Assembly: GCA_022813625.1 (NCBI GenBank)
Contig: JAKLMB010000001.1
Span: forward strand, 2,108,001-2,172,000
Source: Aaosphaeria pasadenensis
Lineage: Eukaryota > Ascomycota > Dothideomycetes > Pleosporales
Reading direction: 5' to 3'
Length of the DNA: 64,000 bases
Shown here: piece by piece, positions 11,116 to 22,920 of the stretch
Numbering within the stretch: the first letter of the stretch is position 1
How the letters are laid out: the number at the start of each line of letters is the position of its first letter
The notes under the pieces: generated by a model
Databases searched by the model: none
Seen by the model: the letters and a program-made list of their open reading frames with translations, nothing else
What the model was told of the DNA's origin: nothing
Program-made: the position numbers and the translations under genes

Positions 11116-13018
11116 ATGGACTACTCGTCTCTACCACACGATCCAGAACATCCTGGTGGTGCTGACCCGTGGGCATCGTCCCCTCAGCACAACAGATCGA
11201 CATTCTCGCCGCCTTCTACGAGCGACATTCCATCTTCCCCGCTCCCTCCGCAAGCTTCCCCATACGGCCAGGACTCTGATACTTATGGGTTCCTAGGTGA
11301 ACAGGATTCGCAGGATCAAGCTAATAGCTCATCTGCAAATGGAGAACAAGCACATCCACCCCATAATGTGCCGCAGGATGAACCAAACTCGCCTCATCAG
11401 CAACAAGCTACCGCGCAGGGACAACAGGGACAACAGAGACACGAACAACCACAGCGCTATCATGGCCAGCGTCAACAACACCAGCGCCCACAGTACAAAC
11501 TACAGGCAAAGGTTACCGGGCTGGAACGCACAGGTCGCAAGGACCCAATCCTCCGATTCGACGTCTATGTATGTTCACTTCATGTCACTTAGGCGCATAA
11601 ACTCGTGTACTTTAATCGCATGTCCTTCTGCTAACACTTCTTCAGACCAATCTTCCAAAGTACCGCACCACCCAGTTCCGCGATGTCCGACGTCTGCACT
11701 CCGAGTTTGTCAAGCTAGGTGAACATCTGATATCTGCGAACCCAGAGGCTTTCGTACCCGCCGTTCCTCCTGCGATCACCGCTGCTGGCGCTGGTACGGA
11801 CGAAGACGAGGCGCGTGTGAAAGCATCAATTCAGAGGTGGCTCAATGTTGTCTGCAGCAATGACGTGTTAATTCGCGATGAGGAGATGGTGTTCTTTGTG
11901 GAGAGCGATTTTGGTTATAGCCCAGTTGTACGCAGGAAGCAACCGGCGACGGGCGTTAGACGAAAGGTTATCAAGCAATTCGCACCTCCGCCGGATGACA
12001 CGCCCGAGCTTGCTGCAGCTCGACCTATCGTAAAGGCCTTCTATTTGGGAACAATGGAAACGGGACAAAAGGTTGAAAAGGTCGTCAAGGCGAGGAGAAG
12101 TAAATTTCCCTGTCTCGTTTTTTGATATATCGGTTACTTACTTTTCTAGGTCTTGGCCTGGCCGAATCGGATTTGGGGGTAAAATTCGCGGCAATGCACG
12201 TGCAGGAGACCCATCCAGGCCTCAGCCAGGCCTATCGAAAGCTTGGGAAGGTTATTCAGGCAACGGGAGATTTCCATGCTGCACAGGGTACGGCCGAAGC
12301 TACAACCCTAGGTGATCCCCTCACGTACCACAGCAGCGATGCCTTCATTGTAAAAGAGACTTTGACCAATCGCCACATACTTCTCCGCGAATTACTGCAG
12401 GCGCAAGCTGCAAGTCGCTCGAAAGAATCAGCTGCAGACAGATTGAAAGGTAGCTCTAGTGTCAAAAGAGACAAGGTCGATGAGGCTATTGCCGCACTTG
12501 ACGAGGCACGTAGCCATGAAACTTACCTTTTGCAAAAGTCGCAGCGTGTTACGGCGAATCTTTTGCAAGAACAAAAGAAATGGTTCGACCGGACCGCAGT
12601 CGATGTCAGGGCAGCCATCCGCGAATATGTTATTCGCCAAATCGAGGCAGAGCGCCGGACCCTTGCAACATTGGAGCAGGTCCGGCCTGACATCCGAGCG
12701 ATCGACAACAGTGGTGGATTATCAAGACTCGGTCGCGAAGCACACCCTGCGCAGCGTCGTGCTTCACTTGCAAGTTCACAAGGCCCTAAAGGCGACGCTT
12801 GGTCTGGCGTTCCAAGACGTCCTGGTGATGGACTCAACCGAAGCATGAGCGGCAGTATTGCGACTGTCCCGGTGCAAGAAGAGGAGGAAGACGAGACAGG
12901 CACCGGCGGGCGCAAACGTGCTGCTAGCAAATCAGGAAGCACAACTGCAGCTGAGGAAGATGATGATCGCATCGATGCGAAGAATGCCGCTAGCAGGTTG
13001 GCTACAACAACATTCTAG
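11116..13018 (+). CDS. VPS17: Retromer subunit, PX-BAR sorting nexin Vps17
   Basis: Exons 11116-11568, 11646-12099 and 12150-13018; introns of 77 and 50 bp; 591 residues. Vps17 pairs with Vps5 to form the membrane-bending part of retromer, returning cargo such as the carboxypeptidase receptor from endosome to Golgi. The first ~125 residues are disordered (Gln/Pro/Ser-rich). The PX domain runs from about 127 to 252 (YKLQAKVTGLERTGRKDP, TNLPKYRTTQFRDVRRLHSEF, PAVPPA, RWLNVVCSNDVL, FVESDFGY). A helical BAR region follows from about 300 to 500, then an acidic Ser/Thr-rich tail. The VRRKQPATGVRRKV segment after the PX domain separates Vps17 from Vps5 and other nexins, in my memory of the family. 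The start is the first ATG of the open frame. Confidence 0.93.
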
Positions 13019-16000
13019 TACAGGTTGAATCAGTAGCCGGATTTGTCCCCCATGGCAGACCTATATCGAGCTGGCAGTCCACTAGCCCTATGTTCCATGT
13101 TGTTAAACATGGAAATTCCACCTCTCTCTGTACTCTCAAATCGCATCAACCTACTATGGCTGGCGCGCCACAGCAAATTGCCATAGTACCATTCCTAGAC
13201 ATGACTACGTCGGAGACTGGCCTACGAGGGTCTGTTTGACAATGATGCAACTTATAATCCATGATACCTTCTGGTGTTTGATGTTGAACATTGTGCAATA
13301 TCATTAGCGTCGGAGGCATAACTTCTATACAGTTTTCAACATATCCACTAAACGCAACCCAGAACATCAGGCAATATGCATGCAACAAGTGCTTCCGATC
13401 GAGTGTTACACGGCTGATGGGACCTTGGTCTTCGGTTTGCCAACTAAACATGTACAGCGTCAGTGAAGAACGTGCCGGCATTGCTCGCGTTACACAATGC
13501 AACGGCTCCACATTTACTTTGCCGACTGCAATCTGTAGCTTCTCTGCTACTGGTGATCTGTGCTACCCTTTTCGGCGCAGGGTCTTGTCCTGTCACGGCC
13601 AGAGGCTGGCTAGCCTCCGCATCCGCTTCTAACCATAAATTGAATACGGCGCATCTGACCTTGCTCTGCAGAAACCAAGCCTGGGATCGACTGTCCCAGC
13701 CAAGGACATTTCCGGGTCCATAAGCGTTGATGCGCCCGTAAGGCCGGTACGAAGCAGAGAAACCTTTTCTGAAGTGGTGCACCACCAGAAGTTTAGGCGA
13801 AGTGACAAGGGCTAGCAGTGAAAAAAAAACCAACAGAATCATGAAGCAAAAGTTGTTGAAATAACGTCCAGAAATAGCTAACTGTACCCGGGACGCTAGG
13901 GTAGAGTTTCGGCAAAGATGAGAGCTTTCCTGGATTGCAAGATTGGGAAGTTAATAAGTTCTCGAGGCCCAACCTGGAAATGGCTTTCCATCGTACGGCA
14001 CTGGTGCAGCCACCGTCCGATACTTGACCAGAAAATCACAGCGACGACTTGGTCCACCAGGTCTACGGGCGCGACATTGATCAACTGATGCGCTTGCGCT
14101 TGGGATTGCCACCAAATATAATATAGGGAGACATGGCAAGGCTGTGCAGATTGTGGAGCAAAACGCGGGGTCTTATATTATTGACGATGAACCTTTGTCA
14201 ACGGTAACAGCGCTAACAGCAATATCTTGCCCGTTATACCATCCACGTTGCGTGGCAGCCAATAAATCTATAGAGCTTTCATGTCGTACAAAGACCGCTG
14301 GGCGTTGTGGGCTTCGAGAAGCGGCCACGCCGTTTTTACCAGTACGTACCTCTGCGGAATGATGCTCCGTGGAGCATATTTCCAGCCGACATCGTCTGGA
14401 TCTTCTTGCCAACTTGGACGGTTGCATAATACACTTTTCGCGCTTCGAAGATCTCTGCCTATGGCAATGTCTTGAGGCCCTTATCTTCATTTACAATGGA
14501 GGCTAACACGATAATTTTAATCTGAATGATCGCCAAACTTTGAAAGCTCGTCGCTCCAGGAGCCGATCCCCGCAAAAGTGTATCGAGTACCGCACGTCGT
14601 GGTCGGACCGTCGGATGCCAGACCAGCATTGTTGAGGGACAGAGAGAGTAGAGAAGCCGCTAGGCAAGGGTTACGGGGGCGTATGACCGTGCCACCCAAT
14701 GCTTTTGGCGAGCATGGCGACGAGACCAAAGCTGGGAGGATCCTTCCTAAAACCTACCCCATGCGGAGGCAGCTGACACGACCTCGACTCACCTCGCTGG
14801 TCTCCACGTCTCCACGGGGGGTACGCACATATCACGCTGGGCAGCTGGACTAGCACGGCCAGACACAGTTTTTTCCCCAGTTCAGGAACACCAGCACGAC
14901 GAGTACATGGGGCGGCTTGAGAGCATCCCAGTCACACCTGTTCACTGGAGCTTTTCTTTCGTCAACACTTCTCAGTCGCCCCACCTCCATTCATCATCAG
15001 TAGTGTGACAGCTGCTGGGCGGGTACCGTGTTCTGTACGGTGGAAGGACGGTAAATAAGTACTAGGAGCTGAGGGACTGCAGTGAGCCTGAATCCGAACC
15101 CGCATCTTATGCAGCTTCGACCAACAGTACTGTTTGCCTTGTAGACCTCGAACGTTCGGGAGCGTTTGCGGGAGTAAGCGGGCAGAAGATATGATTGTGA
15201 GAAGGACTTTATTGGAATTGTATTACTGGTGTCAAGTGCCTCTTGAGTCTTGAATGTCTGTGAGTGGTCCCGAGTGTGATGTTGTATGACTTGTGGCGCC
15301 GAATATCGAGGAAGGACTTGCGTTCCATGCAACCCCTGGGAGACACCTACATGACTGTTCTGATGTTCACACTCGTTCGACCCTCCACAACCCCCAGCCG
15401 AACCTTGATTAAGCGAGCAGGAAACGCTGTACAGGGCCTGAGCTCCGGGTAAAAGGTCGTGGAGGTGTCTTCACAGTGGCCCAAAATGACGATGGAGCAA
15501 TACACGTCTGACATTCTGCGAATCACATTTGTGCACATTAGTAAATGCTGGACATGCTATTTCCGCTAGTAGCAGTGAGTACAAATTCGAGCTCGAGATA
15601 GAGCTGCGCCGTAGCCACCAACCATTCTGGCACACCCCAGCACTCAGATCCTATGCACCAGGCATCCTAGCTGAGAACACGTTAGAGAACCAAGAGGGAA
15701 GCGGAACGCGCATCGCAGCCACAAGCCGGCCCATACGGCCTCGGATGTGCTGCATGTTATAGCGAGAGGTTCATTCTTATTTGGATGCGGCCCAGGTCCT
15801 TATGTGCGGCCTTCTTTTGCCCTGACTTCTCAATCCAAACCCTGACCCTGCACCTGTTCTCAATCTTCTCGTCTGTCTCCTCTCTTTCGCAAACAAGTGT
15901 GAACAACAGGAAACACACGGGCAGCTGAGTCTTTCTTTGCTTTTGTTGTCGTTCCTCGCTCTCCATCATTAAGCGAACAATCATTCGGGGTTCCCCAGAT

Positions 16001-16100
16001 CACCAGCCAGCCGTTCGCCTCATCCCGCTTTCCGGAGGATCAGGTGGACATACACAACCCAAAGAACGTTTCAAGCGTGGGAAAACCCAGTACCGCCAAA
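13019..16100. other. 3-kb intergenic region, no gene supported
   Basis: Unusually long for this gene-dense half. A minus-strand frame at 13842-13444 starts with a hydrophobic stretch (MILLVFFSLLALVT) and reads on to a few cysteines. I found no exon chain or conserved family for it, so it is not called. The last ~300 bp before the amidase are C/T-rich and look like a fungal promoter and leader. Confidence 0.5.
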
Positions 16101-18245
16101 ATGGTCAAAGTGTTTCGCAAGATCAAGTCGGCCCTTTCGCCAAACATCGAACCGGATCTCCCGCCAGCATATTTCGAAAGCATCCAGGCACAGCGGAAGC
16201 TGTCTTACACGTCTTCCAATGAGCAATCTACCACGGAGTTCGACCCACTCGTTGTTTCAGCATATGAGCTGTCTGATATGCTCAATTGTGGAGCAGTGAC
16301 AAGTGTAGAGATCGTCCAGGCCTATCTCCACCAGATCGAGCAACACAACCGTAGGGGCCGTCAACTCCGAGCTCTGATATCTGTAGCACCAAGACATGAA
16401 TTATTAAGGATAGCAAGAAAACTTGACGATGAGCGATCAAGAGGAAAGCGGAGAAGTCCGCTTCATGGAATTCCTGTAGTGCTAAAAGACAACATCATGA
16501 CCGATATTAGTCTTGGAATGGACACCACTGTTGGTACGTGAATCTTCCAGGATTTCTTTGCCAGAAACTAAACTTTGAATTTGCAGGATCATATGCTTTT
16601 GTTGGAGGCGTGCCCAGAAAAAACGCTACAATTGTCGACCGTTTAGTACGCAGGGGAATGATCATCATGGGAAAAGCGAATCTCACCGAATTTTGTGGAC
16701 TCAAAAATCCTTCCATGCCTCCTGGGTGGTCGGCCGTGGGCGGCCAGTGCCAGTCACCCTACGTGGCCCGCCACATTGCGAAGAGAAAGCTGCATTGGGA
16801 ATTGTCCGCACCAGGAGGCTCCTCGACCGGCTCAGCCGTGAGCGTGGCATCAGGCTTCTCTACGCTCGCCATCGGCACCGACACAATTGGTTCGTTGATT
16901 ACGCCAGCGAATCGCGCGGCGTTGTACGCACTCAAACCGACCGTTGGCGAAGTTCCCATGGATGGCATCTTTTGCCTAAGTAAGACTTTCGACTCCGCGG
17001 GAGGAATGGCAAAGTCAGCAAAGGATCTGGTCGCGTTGATGGACGCTATGATGCTGCCAACGAGCAAGGAGACAGGTACGAAAGTGCCCACGACATGTTT
17101 CCGTATCAAAGAAGATTGGGGAAACCTTAGGATTGGGTTTACCGAGCCTGTGATCTGGAAATCATGGAAGAAGAGCGGCCGGATTAACGCGGATGCGGAG
17201 CGCTTCATGGTATGTTGGGAGAATATCTTCTGTCACGAGTTTTCTGGAGCCAAACATTCAGCATTTGCGATCTTTCACTAAAATAACTGACAGTTACAAA
17301 AATACGAATTGGTTGTCCAAACTCTCATTGACATGGGCGTGGATATCGTTTATCCTGTCGAGCTACCTCCGCAATCTTCATTGAACATGGAAGATAATAA
17401 GAACAGCTTTGAGCCTATCGTCTGTAAGTTTCTTCGATGTCCCTTAATGCAGACATATCTAACTCGATAATCAGACTCCGAATTTAAGGAGTGCCTCTCA
17501 GAATTTATCCGTGATTTTGAGGTGACAAAGGTACATTCGCTCGCCGAGATCATCAACTTCAACCTCGAGCATCCTGAACTAACCCTTCCACCATGTATGT
17601 CCATCAGCCACTTCATTGATAAGTACAAACTAATCGCAACCAGCTTGCCCAAATCAAAATGACCTGATGGCGGCACTCCAATCCGGCATATTACGCGACG
17701 AAGTCAACGCTGCACGACAACACCTCAAATTGGCTGGTGGTCGCGAAGGCCTAGATTTCATATTCGCCGACCAACAACTCGACATCATCGTTGCCCCAGG
17801 AGACGCCGCACTCTCATCTCTCGCAGCAGCCGCAGGCTATCCCACCGCAGCATGCCCACTATCCGCCCTCAAGCTCAATGGCCAGCCCTTCGGCTTAACT
17901 CTCGCATCCCGTGCCCACACCGAACATATGCTTCTCCACTTCCTGACCGCTTTCGAGGCGACCTTTCCTCCACGAGCGCTGCCACTCCCTCTCTCCAGCG
18001 TCCCGCTCCAGGATCCGTGTCCCGAGCCGCTACCCGACAAACCGATCATCGACCTCATTCTTCACGAGTGGGACACACGCCGCTTTTCGTGTTCAGCGGA
18101 CGCGTTGGCAGATTGGCTCAATGCAAGGTGGCGGAAGAGTGGGTACGAGCTTTCGGCAGAGACCATTTGTGAAGTGTTGAGGAGCAACGGGAGAATCGCT
18201 TTTAGGGGTCTGGGTGATGATAGCCAGGGCGCTTTTGCGAGATGA
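16101..18245 (+). CDS. Amidase signature-family hydrolase
   Basis: Five exons: 16101-16533, 16587-17209, 17294-17423, 17475-17594 and 17644-18245; introns of 53, 84, 51 and 49 bp; 635 residues. Members hydrolyse the C-N bond of amides by a Ser-cisSer-Lys triad. All three residues are visible: Lys129 in PVVLKDNI, cis-Ser223 in GGSSTGSA and nucleophile Ser247 in GTDTIGSL. The spacing Ser223 to Ser247 (24) matches fatty-acid amide hydrolase. HGIPVVLKDN and GKANLTEF are standard family signatures. The C-terminus has an extra ~100 residues (after FEATFPPRALPLP) with no known domain. There is no signal peptide, so it is probably intracellular. Substrate cannot be inferred. Start: an upstream in-frame GTG is not a eukaryotic start; the ATG at 16101 has an AAA-ATGG context. 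Convergent with the next gene. Confidence 0.9.
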
Positions 18246-18855
18246 TGGTGATGATGATGACGATGATGATTGATTACGAACATCGGGTCTCTTTTCTTAG
18301 TCTGCCAGAGAAAGTGGCAAGGGCATAAGGAAAGGCGTTTTTGTATGGGCTTGTTTGTGATATCCACTCGTTTTTACCTACCTTTCTTTTCCACGGGAAA
18401 CATGTAAGGAGCTTTGAGTTGCTAGGCTAGGGTTTGCATTGAAGGTGAAATGGGAGTTGAGTCAATCAAATTCAAGTGGGACCAATTGTATTGGGAAATG
18501 TAAAATTACATTGAATGCATGATTATGGACTTGAAGTAACAGTAAGAGACTGTTGTAGAATGCCCACTGTGAGCGAACTCGAAGACGTAGCTGCTATCGA
18601 TTCAGAAAGCAAGTCTTCGAATTCATGCTCGAGCGAATTTTGAAGCCTCTCTAGTCACCTGAAAGCAGATTATTCCATCCCACTCAAACAAAAGGCCTGC
18701 ATACAAGCCAAATTTCGGTCAAATCTGCATGTCCGTTCGGCTGCATCGACCGTTCTCGAGCCGTGCCGAAACCGCGATCATCGCTGCGCCCGAATGCACG
18801 CCTCTGAAGGATTCCGGTGCCACCTCCGCAGGCACCAATCATCTTTACATCAAGC
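18246..18855. other. Convergent 3' intergenic region with GAT-repeat tract
   Basis: Between the stop codons of the amidase (+) and the 1004-residue protein (-). A short degenerate GAT/GAC triplet tract begins at the amidase stop codon (18241-18271). No gene seen. Confidence 0.55.
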
Positions 18856-21800
18856 CTAGATGTTCCTTGGACCGTACAAGGTGACCTTATCGACCTGAAT
18901 CTCGAATCGCTCACCGTCCAAGCCATTGAACACGCTGTGCCAATAGCTTGTCTTCGATCCATGCATTGCTTTGTCCAATGCATTGATCATGTCATACAAC
19001 CTATGGTTATCATTCTCCTGCCACAAACGCTCCGCGGCGTTCACATCACCCGTCTTGTGGCTGAGATGCACCTGCAACCTCATCGCCGAATAATTCGCAG
19101 TGGTGAGAAGCGTGTAAGCCTCAGCAAAGGATTCAGGAAGAGCATGGAATTGGCGAATCGGGGCTGCTGGGCTAGGCGACTTGGACGCGTGGTGAATGGG
19201 TGATGCTGGGGTGCTTGGCAGTGAGACGGCGGCATCCGGGAGCACGAGGCGTGATAGGCGGAGTACGAACACGCTCTTGCTGATAAAGGGAGCGGCGTCG
19301 CGCCTGGACGGGATGGGGCGCTGCTCGTACTTGGAAACGGGGTATCGGTTGACCCAAATCGCGTGGTGCATTAGGATTGTGGGCGATGCGGGGGTTGTGA
19401 AAGCGCATTGGAAATATACGCAATCGTTTTCGTCACGCCGATGGTGCCAGTCTTGGTATTGGATGCCGTAGTGATTGGAGTGGGATTGCATTGCATCGAT
19501 AAGAGCCATGACTTGTGCGTTCGCCTCGTCAAGGGAGATGAATGAGGTGAGAATAGGTCGCTCGATAGGAAATGTGTTGCGATCCGCATTGGCCGTGAAG
19601 ATCTGTTGGCGGATGGAATATTCGAAGAAAGGAATAGGTTCCTCTGACTCTCTTGGGCCGTCTTCGGGGCACTTGACGTAAAGAACTTCAGAAGCATAGT
19701 TGTCGTGCTCAAGATCGTATGACAGTTCCATGTCCGAATCTTCCTCAACGGCACCAACGTTTGTATTTACCTCGCCTCGCCCATCTATTTCCTCAATCTC
19801 AACCGAGGGGATAGCTCCAGGTGATACTGGACCAGCGTCCATTGGCCGCTCTGGATCATTCGTCATCTCAGAAAAGATCTTGACACTTCGATCTGGGGTG
19901 TCACGCTGCTCACATTCTGTTAGCTCAATTTCCTCTCCCACGTTCCCAAGGACCTGCGCTGAAAGAGCATGTGATGTAAGCAATTGTCCTGATTTATCCT
20001 TAGGTTCGGGCTGCAAGCCGCTGCTCAAAGCCTGAGCGAGATGCTCTTGATCGCATGTTATCGAAGAACTGACGGCAGGTTCCTTTTCCTTTTCCTGACT
20101 CCAAGCTGCACCCATCTTCCAGATATCAGTGGAAGACAGTTGGGCTTCTTCCTGGTTGCTGAAGTCATTGTAACTGATAACGCTTATACACCGGTCTCTG
20201 AAAACCTCATTTGCTCCACTGAGTGGTTTTTCTTTCATTTCTTGTGACGGGATGGTGTTGACATGGCTCGTGGTGACGTCTTGTGAAGCAGCACCAGCCT
20301 CTTTCGTAGGCTCACTTAAATTCCCAGTAGAGGGTTTGATACTTGCGGTGTTTGCTGGATGCTTTTTGGCAACAATGTCCTTGAATCGAACAGGTTCAGA
20401 TGAAGGATTTGATGAATCGCGCTTTTGATATCTATCCATTGCATAAGACGATTTCGACACTATTGGTTGCACCTCTTCCATGACATCAATTTTTGCTGCT
20501 CGAGCGGGAACTCTAACATTTTCCTTGGGTGTGTTCTTAAGCTTTCTGGGCTCAGGTATTGGATCATCGACTGCCTTCGTAGTTGAAGGGGGCATTTTCT
20601 TCCTCTGGACTTGAGACATTGTATTTCCTTTTGCAATCGAGGTAGCCGATTTCGTTGATGATGGACGAACTTCTAAATCGTTGATAGCTGTTACAGGGCG
20701 TACAGTAGATGATGAATGCGTCCTGTTTGGAGTCATGTTGCTGGTTGAGACTGTTCGAGGCGCATCGCGCTTCATTCCTCGAGATTCACCGGCTTTGTCT
20801 TCTGTTGCGCGAGATCGACGTGGAAAGTTGGAAGAGAGTTCCCCGTGAGATTCTCTCGAGACGGGTTTCTGGTGATTTTGAGTCTCGCCTTGTCTATAGG
20901 AATCTTTCTGAGCTGTTTTGTGATTAAACTGAATTCCATCCCGCCTCTTAGAATCCAGCGGAGCATGCCCCAAGTTAACTTGACTCTTGATTGATCTCTG
21001 ACCCTCATTGCGTTTTTGGGAATCTATTGGAGCGAAGCTTCTACCGTCATGGCCTTCTTTGAGTCGCTGAGCATTACTGGAAGTGACTCTCGAACGGCTT
21101 TGTTCCCCACTTCGTCCTTGGAAGGTGTTCGTACTGTTGATTCCAACATCTCTAGAGAAACCGTTGAATGGTTGATCGCCAGAAACAATGGACCTTCTGG
21201 TGAAGGTGCGTGTGTCCTTAGAAGTTCTATCCACGTTTACACTCAAATTTGAATTCTCCGTTCTCTTGGACTTGCTGGTAGGATTTTGGTATACAGTTCT
21301 TGGCGCGTTTGTCGGTGCATCTTTGGGACTAATTGCATGTCTCTTTTGGGAAAGATTTGGGTTCTGAATTTGGACGCCCTTGGCATTGGGATTCGGAAAA
21401 GAGGATGCCTCCCGGTTGCGCACTGGGTCGTTACTAGCGACAGTGGATTTATTGGCGTTTTGGCTAAGCAACCGTTTGAGTAGATTCACGTTTAGTGTTC
21501 CTCCGGCCGATGGAGATTCGGTGTCCTTGTGAAGGATCTTGGCCGCCCTATGCTCCTCATTTAATACCACCGAAGTTTCTTCGCGATTAGAATGGTTGCT
21601 CTTTGGCAATGGCTTCTTAGGGCTGTGTGCCACTGAGGATTCCCTTTCAAAGTCCCGTTTTGTTGGGAAGGCCAGAGTACCCTTGTGTTTCTTAACCCGT
21701 TCCAGTCTTCCATGTGTTGTTTCTTCATCCTCATCATCGTCCGAACCAGAATCAATCACGAAAGGACCAGCGATCTTGGGACGTTTGCGATCATTGTTGT

Positions 21801-21870
21801 TCGGACGATCTGGGCTTGGCGAGTTCTCTGTTCGTGCTCGCTTTTGCTCACTCCACTGCCCTCTGTCCAT
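18856..21870 (-). CDS. Large mostly disordered nuclear-type protein, function unknown
   Basis: A single uninterrupted frame of 1004 codons, long for an intronless gene in this window. The first ~740 residues are low-complexity, rich in Ser, Lys, Arg, Asn and Asp, with an acidic patch (DSGSDDDEDEE) near the N-terminus and basic stretches such as KRARTENSP and DRKRPKIAGP that resemble a bipartite nuclear signal. The last ~260 residues (743-1004) look folded: FFEYSIRQQIFTANAD, DWHHRRDENDCVYFQCAF, AYTLLTTANYSAMRLQVHLS, ending in a helical segment and a short beta-like end (FEIQVDKVTLYGPR). I do not recognise this domain. The ATG at 21870 is the first of the frame. Divergent from TRM732 with about 1.05 kb between them; a chromatin or RNA role is only a guess from composition. 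Confidence 0.75.
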   Translation of the reverse strand: MDRGQWSEQKRARTENSPSPDRPNNNDRKRPKIAGPFVIDSGSDDDEDEETTHGRLERVKKHKGTLAFPTKRDFERESSVAHSPKKPLPKSNHSNREETSVVLNEEHRAAKILHKDTESPSAGGTLNVNLLKRLLSQNANKSTVASNDPVRNREASSFPNPNAKGVQIQNPNLSQKRHAISPKDAPTNAPRTVYQNPTSKSKRTENSNLSVNVDRTSKDTRTFTRRSIVSGDQPFNGFSRDVGINSTNTFQGRSGEQSRSRVTSSNAQRLKEGHDGRSFAPIDSQKRNEGQRSIKSQVNLGHAPLDSKRRDGIQFNHKTAQKDSYRQGETQNHQKPVSRESHGELSSNFPRRSRATEDKAGESRGMKRDAPRTVSTSNMTPNRTHSSSTVRPVTAINDLEVRPSSTKSATSIAKGNTMSQVQRKKMPPSTTKAVDDPIPEPRKLKNTPKENVRVPARAAKIDVMEEVQPIVSKSSYAMDRYQKRDSSNPSSEPVRFKDIVAKKHPANTASIKPSTGNLSEPTKEAGAASQDVTTSHVNTIPSQEMKEKPLSGANEVFRDRCISVISYNDFSNQEEAQLSSTDIWKMGAAWSQEKEKEPAVSSSITCDQEHLAQALSSGLQPEPKDKSGQLLTSHALSAQVLGNVGEEIELTECEQRDTPDRSVKIFSEMTNDPERPMDAGPVSPGAIPSVEIEEIDGRGEVNTNVGAVEEDSDMELSYDLEHDNYASEVLYVKCPEDGPRESEEPIPFFEYSIRQQIFTANADRNTFPIERPILTSFISLDEANAQVMALIDAMQSHSNHYGIQYQDWHHRRDENDCVYFQCAFTTPASPTILMHHAIWVNRYPVSKYEQRPIPSRRDAAPFISKSVFVLRLSRLVLPDAAVSLPSTPASPIHHASKSPSPAAPIRQFHALPESFAEAYTLLTTANYSAMRLQVHLSHKTGDVNAAERLWQENDNHRLYDMINALDKAMHGSKTSYWHSVFNGLDGERFEIQVDKVTLYGPRNI

Positions 21871-22920
21871 GATTGTGGGTGGGGGAGATATGCTGTTCTT
21901 ACCGTTATTAAAAGTCGAAGACGAGCTTCGATGTGATGCTCCTGTTTGATTGAGATATTAGAGGGATCTTGGCAGTTCAAGATCAATAATGCCACTGTGT
22001 GATTCGTTCTAGCTAGATTGAAGTGAGATGTGTGCAGAGGGAACACGTGAATTTCTTCATCCACGTTTATATGACAACACCGTACCTTGACTATTGCTTG
22101 CGCGGCCTGCCTTGTTGCTCAAGTCTATGTTTGGGCAGCTGTGGAGCTTCTTGCACTCCTCAGGTTGAAAAGAAAGGTGAGGATGCTTTGGAAGGTTCGA
22201 AAACTCAGCAGAATGAGACTGCGCGGGTTGGGGTGACCGGTTGAGGTGAAGGAGGCTAAGACTGACTGGCCTTGTGTTACCATGATCACTGTGCTATTGC
22301 GGAGGCAACTTTCTCCGCACCGGCCTAACCACTGTTTGCCTGTTCACCGTTCAAAAGGAATGTGATTGGAAGTGAGAGAAATCGTTGACAGCTTTATGGT
22401 CTCCACATATTTTTGAGGTATCTCGCCCGAAGGATTGAATACTACAGCAAGGTCTTGTATGACTAACTTCGCACTATTCGACAACTGGTCTTCTCTTCAA
22501 ACTAATCCTTGATGCTACATGTCCTCTAATTAGGAACACTTATTGTTCGTTTTGCGACTTCATGCTGTAGTTATCATCTACGAGTCGTTTTGATTCCGGA
22601 AGTGAGCGTAGTATGGCCACAGAAGACAATACTATCACTGGTATTTCCATCAGTTGGGTCAGCGGCCGATAACACCATGCTTAAGTCTCGATGACGATCA
22701 ATATGAAATTTTTTCAATAAAATTCAAGCAACACCTTTCTCCAGGAAATTGTTTCGATCAAGTAGACACATGCAGTCGTAAAGCATGTAGTTGTTGATGA
22801 CTAACGCCGGGTAGCCGAAAGGGGTCTAGTGTCTCCACACTCCAAAGCAAAACCTTTGTGCCGTCATGACAGCATCAGTCCTCAATTAGGAGAATCATAG
22901 ATTGGGCGACAACATTCAAT
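21871..22920. promoter_or_regulatory. Shared upstream region of two divergent genes
   Basis: About 1.05 kb between the 1004-residue protein (-) and TRM732 (+). No recognised motif or coding frame beyond short ones. Confidence 0.45.

Noticed and set aside
13444..13842. Minus-strand frame with a signal-peptide-like start
   Set aside because: Only 132 codons, no matching downstream exon, no recognised family, and ATG context and splice sites are weak.
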